62,106 nucleotides of DNA from the NCBI GenBank assembly GCA_036567785.1, contig DATCTV010000010.1, positions 1 to 62,106 on the forward strand, read 5' to 3'. Source of the stretch: Desulfomonilia bacterium. GTDB taxonomy: Bacteria; Desulfobacterota; Desulfomonilia; UBA1062. Under the pieces are notes generated by a model that worked only from the letters and a program-made list of their open reading frames with translations, had not been told where the DNA came from and ran no database searches. Positions 45,392 to 53,358 of this stretch are shown here, one piece after another (positions within the stretch are counted from its first letter, which is position 1; each line of letters begins with the position of its first letter). A program made the position numbers and the translations under genes.

Positions 45392-45447
45392 TTTTTTTTG
45401 GCTTTTTTCCTTGAAACAGGGACTTGATAGATAATAATATACCGCTC

Positions 45448-46992
45448 ATGTATCAGGTGATCGCACGCAAATACCGCCCGCAGTGTTTTCAGGATGTTGT
45501 GGGCCAGGAACATATAACAATGGTTATAAAAAATGCCATTGAATCGGATAGAATCCCGCATGCCTTTATCTTTTCAGGTCCAAGAGGTGTCGGGAAAACG
45601 TCAATTGCGCGTATTCTTGCAAAGGCATTGTCATGCGAAAAAGGTCCGGATTCCAATCCATGCAATGAATGTCCTATATGTATGGATATAACGGCTTCTA
45701 GGGCTGTAGATGTATTTGAAATCGATGCCGCTTCACATACGGGAGTTGAAAATATAAGGGAACTGATTGAAAACTCGCGCTATGCGCCCAGCACATCAAG
45801 ATATAAGACCTTTATAATTGATGAAGCGCATATGCTTTCAAAAAGCGCTTTTAACGCATTATTGAAAACACTGGAAGAGCCACCCCCTCATGTTATTTTT
45901 ATACTGGCTACGACCGAACTCAACAAAATACCTCTTACGGTATTATCCAGGTGCCAGAGCTATGACTTCAGAAGGATATCGGTAAGTGAGATTGTCAGTC
46001 ATCTCAGGAATGTGGCTACCGGTGAAGGGTTTAAAATCACAGACGATGCCCTGACACTTATAGCTGTTCAGGCAGACGGCAGCATGCGCGATGCGCAGGG
46101 TATTCTGGAACGTACGATTGCAACCGGTCATGGGGAGATCGGTATTGATAACATTGAAAAGCTGCTTGGACTATTGTCGATGTCAAAAAAGCATGAAGTT
46201 CTGGATGCTCTCCTGATGCGCGATGCAAAGTCATTATTGAGTCTTATTGATGAAATCTACAGATATGGTTACGATCTGACTCAGTTCTACAAAAGTATAA
46301 TCGAACAGTTCAGAAATATGATGGTATTGAAGACGGGATATGAGAATATTCCCTTGCCGTCTGAAGAAATAGCTTTACTGAAAAAGATGATTCAGGACCA
46401 TTCTTTTGAGGAAATACACAGGGCGCTGAGTGTCTTAATAAGGTCTGAAAATGATATGAAATTTTCGAGCCTGCAGAAAATAACTCTTGAAACAATACTG
46501 CTGAGGATTATTTATGCACCCAGGTTATATGATATTCAGCAGTTGGCCCGGACAAATGATTCAAAAGCAAATTATAAAATCGGCGGCGCCGCTCAGCATG
46601 ATACGGAGAAGAAAAGCAGGCAGTTTGATTCATACTCGTCAGAAAAAACCTGGAACGGTTTTCTTGGCTATTTGAAAACCCACGAAGCGCCTCTGTTCAG
46701 TATTGTATCTAATGCAAATTATGAGAGTAATGAAAATGATACGGTTGTCCTTAGTGTTTCATCGGAGTTTCACGCCGAACAGATACGCAGAGATCATGTC
46801 GAGATTGAAAACAAAGCCAGGCAGTATTACGAAAAGAATATTAAAATCAGAATTGAAATAAAAGAGAATCTTCAACGCGATAATATGATGAAACCTTCAG
46901 AAATAAGAGCCAAAGCAGCAAATGCGCCTGTCGTTAAAGAAATCATGGCGGAATTCAACGGTACATTTAGAGACTTCAAACATGATCAATAA
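45448..46992 (+). CDS. dnaX: DNA polymerase III subunits gamma and tau
   Basis: 514 residues from the ATG at 45448, chosen because DnaX proteins begin MYQV.ARKYRPQ; an in-frame TTG at 45424 would add eight residues. Walker A GPRGVGKTS, zinc cysteines in CEKGPDSNPCNECPIC, Walker B FIIDEAHML, sensor motif LATTELNKIPLTVLSRC. It is the clamp-loader motor. The slippery heptamer A-AAA-AAG (46185-46191) is in frame at codons 246-248, and a -1 shift would meet TGA after one codon. Full-length tau is short compared with E. coli (643). Confidence 0.95.
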   Translation: MYQVIARKYRPQCFQDVVGQEHITMVIKNAIESDRIPHAFIFSGPRGVGKTSIARILAKALSCEKGPDSNPCNECPICMDITASRAVDVFEIDAASHTGVENIRELIENSRYAPSTSRYKTFIIDEAHMLSKSAFNALLKTLEEPPPHVIFILATTELNKIPLTVLSRCQSYDFRRISVSEIVSHLRNVATGEGFKITDDALTLIAVQADGSMRDAQGILERTIATGHGEIGIDNIEKLLGLLSMSKKHEVLDALLMRDAKSLLSLIDEIYRYGYDLTQFYKSIIEQFRNMMVLKTGYENIPLPSEEIALLKKMIQDHSFEEIHRALSVLIRSENDMKFSSLQKITLETILLRIIYAPRLYDIQQLARTNDSKANYKIGGAAQHDTEKKSRQFDSYSSEKTWNGFLGYLKTHEAPLFSIVSNANYESNENDTVVLSVSSEFHAEQIRRDHVEIENKARQYYEKNIKIRIEIKENLQRDNMMKPSEIRAKAANAPVVKEIMAEFNGTFRDFKHDQ

Positions 46993-47941
46993 CACCTTGA
47001 CAGCCATTGAAGGAATCAGGGTCGGCCACGAATCAGATTTTAATGGCGGAACAGGTGTTACGGTAATAATTTTCGACAGGCCTGCAATCGGTTCGGCAGA
47101 CATATCTGGGATGGCGACATCAACCAGGCAGATTGATTCAATGGAAATAATGCATCCGGGAACTTCCGTACATGCATTGTGTCTGTCCGGCGGGTCGGCT
47201 TTCGGGCTGGATGCAGCAGGTGGGGTTGTAAGATATCTCGAGGATCAGGGGATAGGGCTGGATTTATCGGTAGCAAAGCTGCCAGTCGTGCCCACTGCCG
47301 TCATATATGACCTTTCTTTCATGGACGCAAAAGCTAGACCGACAAAGGATATGGCTTTCAAGGCCTGTATAAATGCAAGCGGATCACCGGTAATGCAGGG
47401 GACAATAGGCGCAGGCACAGGCGCGACGTGCGGAAAATTAAGAGGCGTTCTCAATGCAACAAAAACCGGACTCGGCTCAAGCTGTATAAAGGGGTTTAAC
47501 GGTGTCAGTATGGGAGCGCTTGTAATAGCGAATCCTTTTGGGGATATTATTAATGGCCGCGGAGAAATCATTGCGGGGGCAAGGGAAGAGAAAGGTTTTC
47601 TTGATACGCGAAAGGCAATTGTTTCGGGGGAAAACAGAAGCAGGATAGGGGCGCCCTCCAATACCACGCTTTGCGTTCTGGTTACAGATGCTTGTCTGGA
47701 TAAAATATCGGCGCTTCAGGTTGCAAGGATGGCGGGCAACGGCCTTTCAAGGCATATTTCACCATTTAACACGCCTTTTGACGGGGATATTGTTTTCTGT
47801 CTTTCCATTGGCGAGAAGGAGGCACATCCGCTTCACCTGGGAGTTATCGGCGCAAAGGCTGCAGAGGAAGCTTTGATCAACGCGGTCATGAAAGCCGGCT
47901 CCCTCGGCGGTCTTCCTGCACATAAAGATATTGTGAAATAA
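46982..47941 (+). CDS. P1-family peptidase (DmpA/BapA type, S58)
   Basis: 319 residues from the ATG at 46982, where the family's INNTLTAIEGIRVGH start falls; the frame is open upstream but within dnaX. GTGVTVIIFDRPAIG, SGGSAFGLDAAGGVVRYLE, GTIGAGTGATCGK and APSNTTLCVLVTDA mark the family. The threonine pair in NTTL is the self-cleavage and nucleophile position. Such enzymes are aminopeptidases of beta-amino or D-amino substrates. Overlaps the dnaX stop by 11 bases. Confidence 0.93.
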   Translation: MINNTLTAIEGIRVGHESDFNGGTGVTVIIFDRPAIGSADISGMATSTRQIDSMEIMHPGTSVHALCLSGGSAFGLDAAGGVVRYLEDQGIGLDLSVAKLPVVPTAVIYDLSFMDAKARPTKDMAFKACINASGSPVMQGTIGAGTGATCGKLRGVLNATKTGLGSSCIKGFNGVSMGALVIANPFGDIINGRGEIIAGAREEKGFLDTRKAIVSGENRSRIGAPSNTTLCVLVTDACLDKISALQVARMAGNGLSRHISPFNTPFDGDIVFCLSIGEKEAHPLHLGVIGAKAAEEALINAVMKAGSLGGLPAHKDIVK

Positions 47942-47964
47942 TAAAGCCTCACTATTATCGCCAT

Positions 47965-48864
47965 ATGAAACCCGAACCATTCAACAGAAACATTCTGTAT
48001 CTGATCGCCGGTGCATCAATAATCAGTTTTTCTGGTGTCTATGTAAAGCTGGTCAACGTCGGTCCGACAGTTGCAGGGTTTTACAGGACATTCATTGGCG
48101 CGGTATTTCTACTCGTTCTTTTAGTCATAAAAAGAGAACGTCTCTGGTATGGTATGAATAACTTTCTGATTTCCACGTTATGTGGACTTGCTTTTGCTGT
48201 GGATTTGTTTTGCTGGCATAAAAGCGTGCTTTATATCGGTCCGGGGCTTTCAACAATTCTGGCAAATTTCCAGGTCTTTTTCCTTGCGGCATTTGGATTT
48301 TTTATTTTGAAGGAAAGAATCGGCATAAAATTTCTTGGATCAATCATCCTGGCCGTAATCGGATTGTTTATGATCGTTGGTTTTAAATGGGGGGCATTTT
48401 CTGACAATTATAGATTAGGAATTTTCCTGGCATTGATTACCGCTGGAGCTTACTCATCATACATACTCCTCTTGAGACTGCTTCAGTCAAAGGAAAAAAG
48501 ATTATCAACAACAGCAAACCTGGCGACTGTATCTATTATTACATCTGCATGCCTTTGCCTGCTGTCATTGATCGAGGGTCAATCTCTGATAATCCCGGAT
48601 ATATCAAGTGGTGCATATCTGATTACTTATGGTCTTATGAGTCAGGTTGTTGCCTGGCTGCTCATATCAAAGGCCCTGCCGAATGTGAAAACATCATTGG
48701 CAGGCCTTATATTGCTGCTTCAGCCGGCGCTGGCATTTGCCTGGGATATTCTATTCTTCAAGAGAGATATCGGAATAATATCGGGAATGGGTGTTCTTGT
48801 CGCTCTTGCTGGAATATATTTTGGTACTACACGGAGAAAAGATTCAGGAATTGACAATATTTAA
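47965..48864 (+). CDS. EamA/DMT-family inner membrane transporter
   Basis: 299 residues with ten hydrophobic helices in two EamA halves. Helix 1 starts NILYLIAGASIISFSGVYVKLV, and the first half contains AFAVDLFCWHKSVLYIGPGLSTIL, typical of drug/metabolite transporters of the RhaT/YdcZ-like group. The second half has SQVVAWLLISKALPNVKTSLAGLILLLQP. Substrate unknown. Lies 23 bases after the peptidase and may be cotranscribed with it. Confidence 0.9.
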   Translation: MKPEPFNRNILYLIAGASIISFSGVYVKLVNVGPTVAGFYRTFIGAVFLLVLLVIKRERLWYGMNNFLISTLCGLAFAVDLFCWHKSVLYIGPGLSTILANFQVFFLAAFGFFILKERIGIKFLGSIILAVIGLFMIVGFKWGAFSDNYRLGIFLALITAGAYSSYILLLRLLQSKEKRLSTTANLATVSIITSACLCLLSLIEGQSLIIPDISSGAYLITYGLMSQVVAWLLISKALPNVKTSLAGLILLLQPALAFAWDILFFKRDIGIISGMGVLVALAGIYFGTTRRKDSGIDNI

Positions 48865-48985
48865 GCTCAAAATTGGCGTTTAATATTAGACTTTACAAAT
48901 AATTGGCAAGATAAGTGAATCATTATTGACGCTCAACAGTGTTTATGTATCAATATATTTAATATGAAAATCCAGCCGATGAGAC

Positions 48986-50482
48986 ATGATAGCACTGAAA
49001 AATATGAGAACTGAGTTTAAATATATCTGTCCCGTTTCTTTGACAAGCTATACGTCTATTCTATTAAGCCTGATGATTACGTTAATTCCATGGCAGTTAT
49101 GGGGAAGTTACCATGATGCATATGGAAGAGGAGACACGAGTCCGGCCTTCAAGGAACTTCTTCATGATGCACAGAAGGGAGATACAGGCGCTGAATTTCA
49201 ATTGGGAGTTATTTATGAACAGGGGCGAGGTGTTCCGCAGGATTTTTCAGAAGCTGCCAAATGGTACAAGAAAGCTGCTGCCGCCGGGCATCTGGAAGCG
49301 CAATACAATCTGGGTCTTCTGTACGAGGAAGGCCGGGGATTAGAGAAGGATTATAAGGAAGCTGCCAGGTGGTATTTGGAAGCGGCTGAAAAAGGGCTTG
49401 CCGAAGCGCAATACAATCTGGGCCTGATGTATGAGGAAAGCAGGGGCTTGCCAAAAAACAATCATGAAGCGGTTAAATGGTACAGAAAAGCGGCTGAGCA
49501 GGGAATGGCGGAAGCCCAATACTCTCTGGGAATTAAATATGAAACAGGCGAAGGGGTAGGACGTAACTATAGCGAGGCTGCAAAATGGTATAAAAAAGCC
49601 TCTGACCAGGGAAACGTCTATGCGCAATACTGTCTTGGCAGCCTCTATTGTAATGGCAGGGGGGTCCCTAAGGATTATAAGGAAGCTGTCAGGTTATATC
49701 TTAAAGCAGCTGATCAGGAATTGCCTGAAGCTCAATTTGCCCTTGGGCTGATCTTTGAAGAGGGTCTCGGAAGACCCAAGAATTTACCCGAAGCCTTGAA
49801 ATGGTATAGAAAAGCTGCTGAACAGGGATTAAGTGAAGCCCAATACAATCTTGCGGTAAAATATGAGAACGGTGACGGTGTATCTCAGAATTATCAGGAA
49901 GCGGCAAAATGGTATCAGAAGGCTGCCGAACAGGGTGATTTGTATGCACAGATCAACCTGGGAAGCATGTACAGTAGCGGAAGAGGGGTTCCGCAGGATT
50001 ACAAAGAGGCTCTCAAGTGGTTCAGAGCAGCAGCAGAAAAAGGTCTGGCGGAAGCGCAATTTAATCTTGGGCTGACATATGAAGAGGGAATGGGGGTTCA
50101 AAAAAATTATCTTGAAGCCGCCAAATGGTACCGTATGGCCGGCGATCAGGGGCTTGCTGAGGCACAATATAATCTTGGAATAATGTATGAGGAGGGATTG
50201 GGAGTGAACCAGGATTATCTGGAAGCGGCCAAATGGTATAAAAAAGCCTCGGAACAGGGGTTGGCAGATGCCCAGTATAATCTTGCATCTCTGTATCATG
50301 ACGGCAAGGGCGTCCCTCAAGATTTTATCCTTGCCCATATGTGGTATAATCTTGCAGCTGCGCAGGGCAATCCCAATGCCTCCCAGAGCAGGAATGATCT
50401 TGCAAGCATAATGACCCCATCTCAGGTTGCCGAAGCCCAGAGACTGGCACGGGAATGGAAATCAAAACGGAAAACGAAATAA
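48986..50482 (+). CDS. Sel1-repeat protein, eleven repeats
   Basis: 498 residues. A hydrophobic N-terminal segment (about 20-40, ILLSLMITLIPWQLWG) suggests export or membrane anchoring. From residue 69, eleven 36-residue Sel1-like repeats follow without a break (consensus AQYNLGxxYEEGxGVxxDYxEAAKWYxKAAEQGLAE), ending in a 30-residue basic tail. These alpha-alpha solenoids mediate protein contacts in envelope and signalling complexes. Neighbouring units are not equally related: units 3-5 resemble units 6-8. The next gene is convergent, five bases away. Confidence 0.93.
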   Translation: MIALKNMRTEFKYICPVSLTSYTSILLSLMITLIPWQLWGSYHDAYGRGDTSPAFKELLHDAQKGDTGAEFQLGVIYEQGRGVPQDFSEAAKWYKKAAAAGHLEAQYNLGLLYEEGRGLEKDYKEAARWYLEAAEKGLAEAQYNLGLMYEESRGLPKNNHEAVKWYRKAAEQGMAEAQYSLGIKYETGEGVGRNYSEAAKWYKKASDQGNVYAQYCLGSLYCNGRGVPKDYKEAVRLYLKAADQELPEAQFALGLIFEEGLGRPKNLPEALKWYRKAAEQGLSEAQYNLAVKYENGDGVSQNYQEAAKWYQKAAEQGDLYAQINLGSMYSSGRGVPQDYKEALKWFRAAAEKGLAEAQFNLGLTYEEGMGVQKNYLEAAKWYRMAGDQGLAEAQYNLGIMYEEGLGVNQDYLEAAKWYKKASEQGLADAQYNLASLYHDGKGVPQDFILAHMWYNLAAAQGNPNASQSRNDLASIMTPSQVAEAQRLAREWKSKRKTK

Positions 50483-50487
50483 GCTTT

Positions 50488-50850
50488 TCAATCTTTGCCC
50501 GTTTTTGTTATCGATCCCCTTATGCCGGCTTTATAAAGTCTGCCGCAGGTTTCAAACATGATATAGCGGGTCGCCAGCAAGGGAATATTTTTCTGTTTTG
50601 CGAGTTCAACAGCCTCATTTAGAGGTTTCTTGCCTCTAACAAATATAATTGCAATAAGATCCATTGTATCTGCAGTGCGTACCACAAGTGGATTCGTAAG
50701 GCCCGTTAAAAGTATTGCTCCAGGTTTAGCGAAAGAGAGTACATCGCTCATGAGGTCGGCTGCAAACCCTGCCTTAACTTCAATGTCAAGTTTTGATTCA
50801 CCGACTATTACTTCAGCATCAAGCAGTACCATTAACTCTTTCAGGGTCAT
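50488..50850 (-). CDS. DRTGG domain protein
   Basis: 120 residues forming one DRTGG domain: TLKELMVLLDAEVIVGE, LMSDVLSFAKPGAILLTGL and GKKPLNEAVELAKQKNIPLLATRY. In anaerobes such proteins sit beside iron hydrogenase and CBS-domain genes and may sense nucleotides; the function is unproven. It is 28 bases downstream of nfnB on the same strand, suggesting a regulatory role for the Nfn complex. RBS GGAG. Confidence 0.85.
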   Translation of the reverse strand: MTLKELMVLLDAEVIVGESKLDIEVKAGFAADLMSDVLSFAKPGAILLTGLTNPLVVRTADTMDLIAIIFVRGKKPLNEAVELAKQKNIPLLATRYIMFETCGRLYKAGIRGSITKTGKD

Positions 50851-50878
50851 ATTTTCTCCATCTTCTTAATTTATCAAA

Positions 50879-52282
50879 TCAAAGAGACATGATGTACTCA
50901 TGTATGGCCTTGGCAGCTTTTCTCCCTACTCCCATTGCAAGAATAACAGTAGCTGCACCTGTTACTATATCTCCTCCTGCATATACACCTTTTCTTGATG
51001 TTTGTCCCGTTTCTTCATCAGCAATAATATATCCCCATTTGTTCGTATTGAGGCCGGGGGTTGTGCTTTGAACAAGAGGATTAGCACCAGTACCCACAGC
51101 CACCACGACTGTATCAACTTCCATCGTGTACTCGCTGCCCTTTTTTGGTACAGGCCTGCGTCTCCCTGAATCATCCGGCTCGCCAAGCTCCATCTGCTGG
51201 CATTCCATACCCACAACCCATCCTTTTTCGTTTCCTATATATCTGATAGGTGTGGTCAGAAGATGCAATTCTATTCCTTCCTCTTCGGCATGATGAATTT
51301 CTTCGATTCTGGCAGGCATCTCAACTCTAGATCTTCTATAAATCAGATAAACCTTTTCAGCACCTAGCCTCATGGCTGTCCTGGCAGCATCCATGGCAAC
51401 ATTGCCGCCTCCTATAACAGCCACCTTTTTCCCTTTGACAATTGGCGTGTCATACTCTGGGAAAAGATATGCCTTCATCAGATTTGATCTTGTAAGATAC
51501 TCATTGGCTGAATAGACACCATTGAGGTTTTCTCCCGGTATGTTCATAAACGTGGGAAGGCCTGCGCCTGTTCCAAGAAAAACTGCGTGAAAACCGTCAT
51601 TAAACAGATCATCAACAGTAAATATTCTTCCGATTACATGAGATGTTAGAACCTTGACGCCTAATTTTTTTAAATAATCTATTTCTGCAGCGACAATGGC
51701 CTTCGGCAATCTGAATTCAGGAATACCATAAACCAATACGCCACCCGGAATATGCAGCGCTTCGAATATCGTTACATCATGCCCGAGTTTGACAAGATCC
51801 CCTGCAACTGTAAGGCCTGCCGGTCCTGAACCTACTACTGCGACCTTTTTACCTGTTGATGAAGCAATTTCAGGGATAGAAATACTTCCCTGTGATCTTT
51901 CAAAGTCAGCCACAAACCTTTCAAGTCTTCCAATGGCTACACTATCACCTTTTTTCCCGCGCACACACTTTTCTTCACATTGTGTTTCCTGAGGACATAC
52001 TCTTCCGCATATGGCTGGCAATGCATTGGTTTCTTTTATTTTTCTTGCAGCACCTGTAAAATCACCATTGGAAATCAGATTGATGAATCCTGGAATGTCA
52101 ATCTCAACAGGACAACCTTCAATACAGGGTTTCGTTTTGCATTGTATGCAGCGATTTGCTTCGGTTATAGCAGCTTGAGGAGTGTATCCCAGAGGCACCT
52201 CGTCAAAATTGCGGGATCTTGCTTTTGCATCCTGTTCAGGCATCGGTTGCCTTTGAATATTCATCCTTTCTTTCATATCCAT
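50879..52282 (-). CDS. nfnB: NADH-dependent ferredoxin:NADP oxidoreductase subunit B (NfnB/SudA)
   Basis: 467 residues, GltD-like. N-terminal iron-sulfur cysteines in CIQCKTKPCIEGCP and CGRVCPQETQCEEKC; FAD site VVGSGPAGLTVAGDL; NADP site IGGGNVAMDAARTAMRLG; C-terminal GAGANPL-like AVGTGANPLVQS and GVYAGGDIVTGAATVILAMG. With NfnA it performs flavin-based electron bifurcation, coupling NADH and reduced ferredoxin to NADP reduction. Glutamate synthase small subunit is excluded by the adjacent NfnA. RBS GGAGG. Confidence 0.94.
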   Translation of the reverse strand: MDMKERMNIQRQPMPEQDAKARSRNFDEVPLGYTPQAAITEANRCIQCKTKPCIEGCPVEIDIPGFINLISNGDFTGAARKIKETNALPAICGRVCPQETQCEEKCVRGKKGDSVAIGRLERFVADFERSQGSISIPEIASSTGKKVAVVGSGPAGLTVAGDLVKLGHDVTIFEALHIPGGVLVYGIPEFRLPKAIVAAEIDYLKKLGVKVLTSHVIGRIFTVDDLFNDGFHAVFLGTGAGLPTFMNIPGENLNGVYSANEYLTRSNLMKAYLFPEYDTPIVKGKKVAVIGGGNVAMDAARTAMRLGAEKVYLIYRRSRVEMPARIEEIHHAEEEGIELHLLTTPIRYIGNEKGWVVGMECQQMELGEPDDSGRRRPVPKKGSEYTMEVDTVVVAVGTGANPLVQSTTPGLNTNKWGYIIADEETGQTSRKGVYAGGDIVTGAATVILAMGVGRKAAKAIHEYIMSL

Positions 52283-52285
52283 GAA

Positions 52286-53128
52286 TCACCTCCCGGACCT
52301 GCATGAGCAGAAATGATCATAAGATTCTTTCTCCTGATCAAGATATATATGCTGTCTGTCAATGAGTTCCTTGAAATCAACAAGATGCCCGTCGAATTCC
52401 GGGCCGTCCACGCAGACAAACTTGGTTTTTCCTCCAACGCTTACCCTGCAAGCGCCACACATTCCTGTTGCGTCAACCATGATCGAATTCAGGGAAACCA
52501 CAGTGGGTATATTATATTTCCTTGTAACATCACAAACAGCACGCATCATTGAGACCGGACCAATGGTGACAACCGTGTCTATATGCTTTCCAAGAAGAAG
52601 ATAATTATTTTCCAATGCCTGACTAACAAATCCATGATAGCCGTATGAACCGTCGTCAGTTGAAACAATTAATTCATCCGATACCGCTTTCATTTCATCT
52701 TCGAGAATCAGAAGATCTTTGGTCCTGGAGCCGATTATTGATATTACATGATTTCCGGCAGCTTTCATTCCCTGTGTTATAGGGAAAACCGGTGCGATTC
52801 CGACTCCGCCGCCAATACATGCAACAGTTCCGAAATTTTCAATATGCGTTGGTTTCCCAAGCGGACCAACCAGATCGAGTATTTCCTGTCCCGGTAGCAT
52901 CTCGGCAAGGAGGGCTGTCGATTTTCCTACTACCTGGAAAATCAGGGTTATTGTTCCCTTGATAGCATCTGCATCAGCAATTGTGAGGGGAATGCGTTCC
53001 CCTTGCTCATGTATCCTTATAACAACAAATTGACCGGGTTTTCTTTTTAAAGCAATTTGTTTTGCATCGAATACCAATGAAAACACATTTTCTGATAACA
53101 TATCCTTTGAGATTATTTTAGCAGGCAT
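52286..53128 (-). CDS. nfnA: NADH-dependent ferredoxin:NADP oxidoreductase subunit A (NfnA/SudB)
   Basis: 280 residues. FAD-binding RIPLTIADAD, the NAD site VACIGGGVGIAPVFPI, and the 2Fe-2S ligands in DATGMCGACRVSV with a later FVCVDGPEFDGHLVDF. This is the typical NfnA/SudB subunit, three bases upstream of nfnB. Older annotation calls the pair sulfide dehydrogenase. It gives the cell interconversion of NADPH, NADH and ferredoxin. Confidence 0.94.
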   Translation of the reverse strand: MPAKIISKDMLSENVFSLVFDAKQIALKRKPGQFVVIRIHEQGERIPLTIADADAIKGTITLIFQVVGKSTALLAEMLPGQEILDLVGPLGKPTHIENFGTVACIGGGVGIAPVFPITQGMKAAGNHVISIIGSRTKDLLILEDEMKAVSDELIVSTDDGSYGYHGFVSQALENNYLLLGKHIDTVVTIGPVSMMRAVCDVTRKYNIPTVVSLNSIMVDATGMCGACRVSVGGKTKFVCVDGPEFDGHLVDFKELIDRQHIYLDQEKESYDHFCSCRSGR

Positions 53129-53161
53129 GCATGTCCCCCATGTAAGTAAATTTCTGTAGGC

Positions 53162-53190
53162 CTTATATGATAGGAAATATTTTTATACAA
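53162..53190 (-). promoter_or_regulatory. sigma-70 promoter for nfnA
   Basis: On the minus strand TTGTAT (53185-53190), 17 bases, TATAAG (53162-53167), about 34 bases before the nfnA ATG, whose GGGGGA RBS follows. Other AT-rich hexamers lie upstream. Confidence 0.55.
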
Positions 53191-53326
53191 GCTCGAAATT
53201 ATGCTTGAACGTTATGAAATTACAACGATTTTAAGGTTATCCACAATTGCGAAGAGAGTTTTATTTAAAATTTGTTTAATTAATTTTTTGTGTAAGACTT
53301 TATAACAAGTATTTGGTCTTTGGATT

Positions 53327-53358
53327 AAAAAAAGGGATGCATTAAGCATCCCTTTTTT
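53327..53358. terminator. bidirectional intrinsic terminator after Cache gene
   Basis: GGGATGC (53334-53340), loop ATTAA and GCATCCC (53346-53352), flanked by an A-run on the left and seven T on the right, so it can act on both strands. The Cache gene stop codon lies at its right edge. Confidence 0.9.

Noticed and set aside
45424..45447. TTG start of dnaX eight codons upstream
   Set aside because: DnaX proteins consistently begin at the MYQV.ARKYRP position, and the upstream codons show no conservation pattern or better RBS.
46922..46981. upstream extension of the P1-family peptidase into dnaX
   Set aside because: The family N-terminus starts at the ATG at 46982; the extension is only dnaX sequence in another frame.
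49190..50378. Sel1 region as a tandem DNA repeat or CRISPR-like array
   Set aside because: The 108-base periodicity comes from protein repeats with strong divergence at the DNA level; there are no identical repeats with unique spacers.
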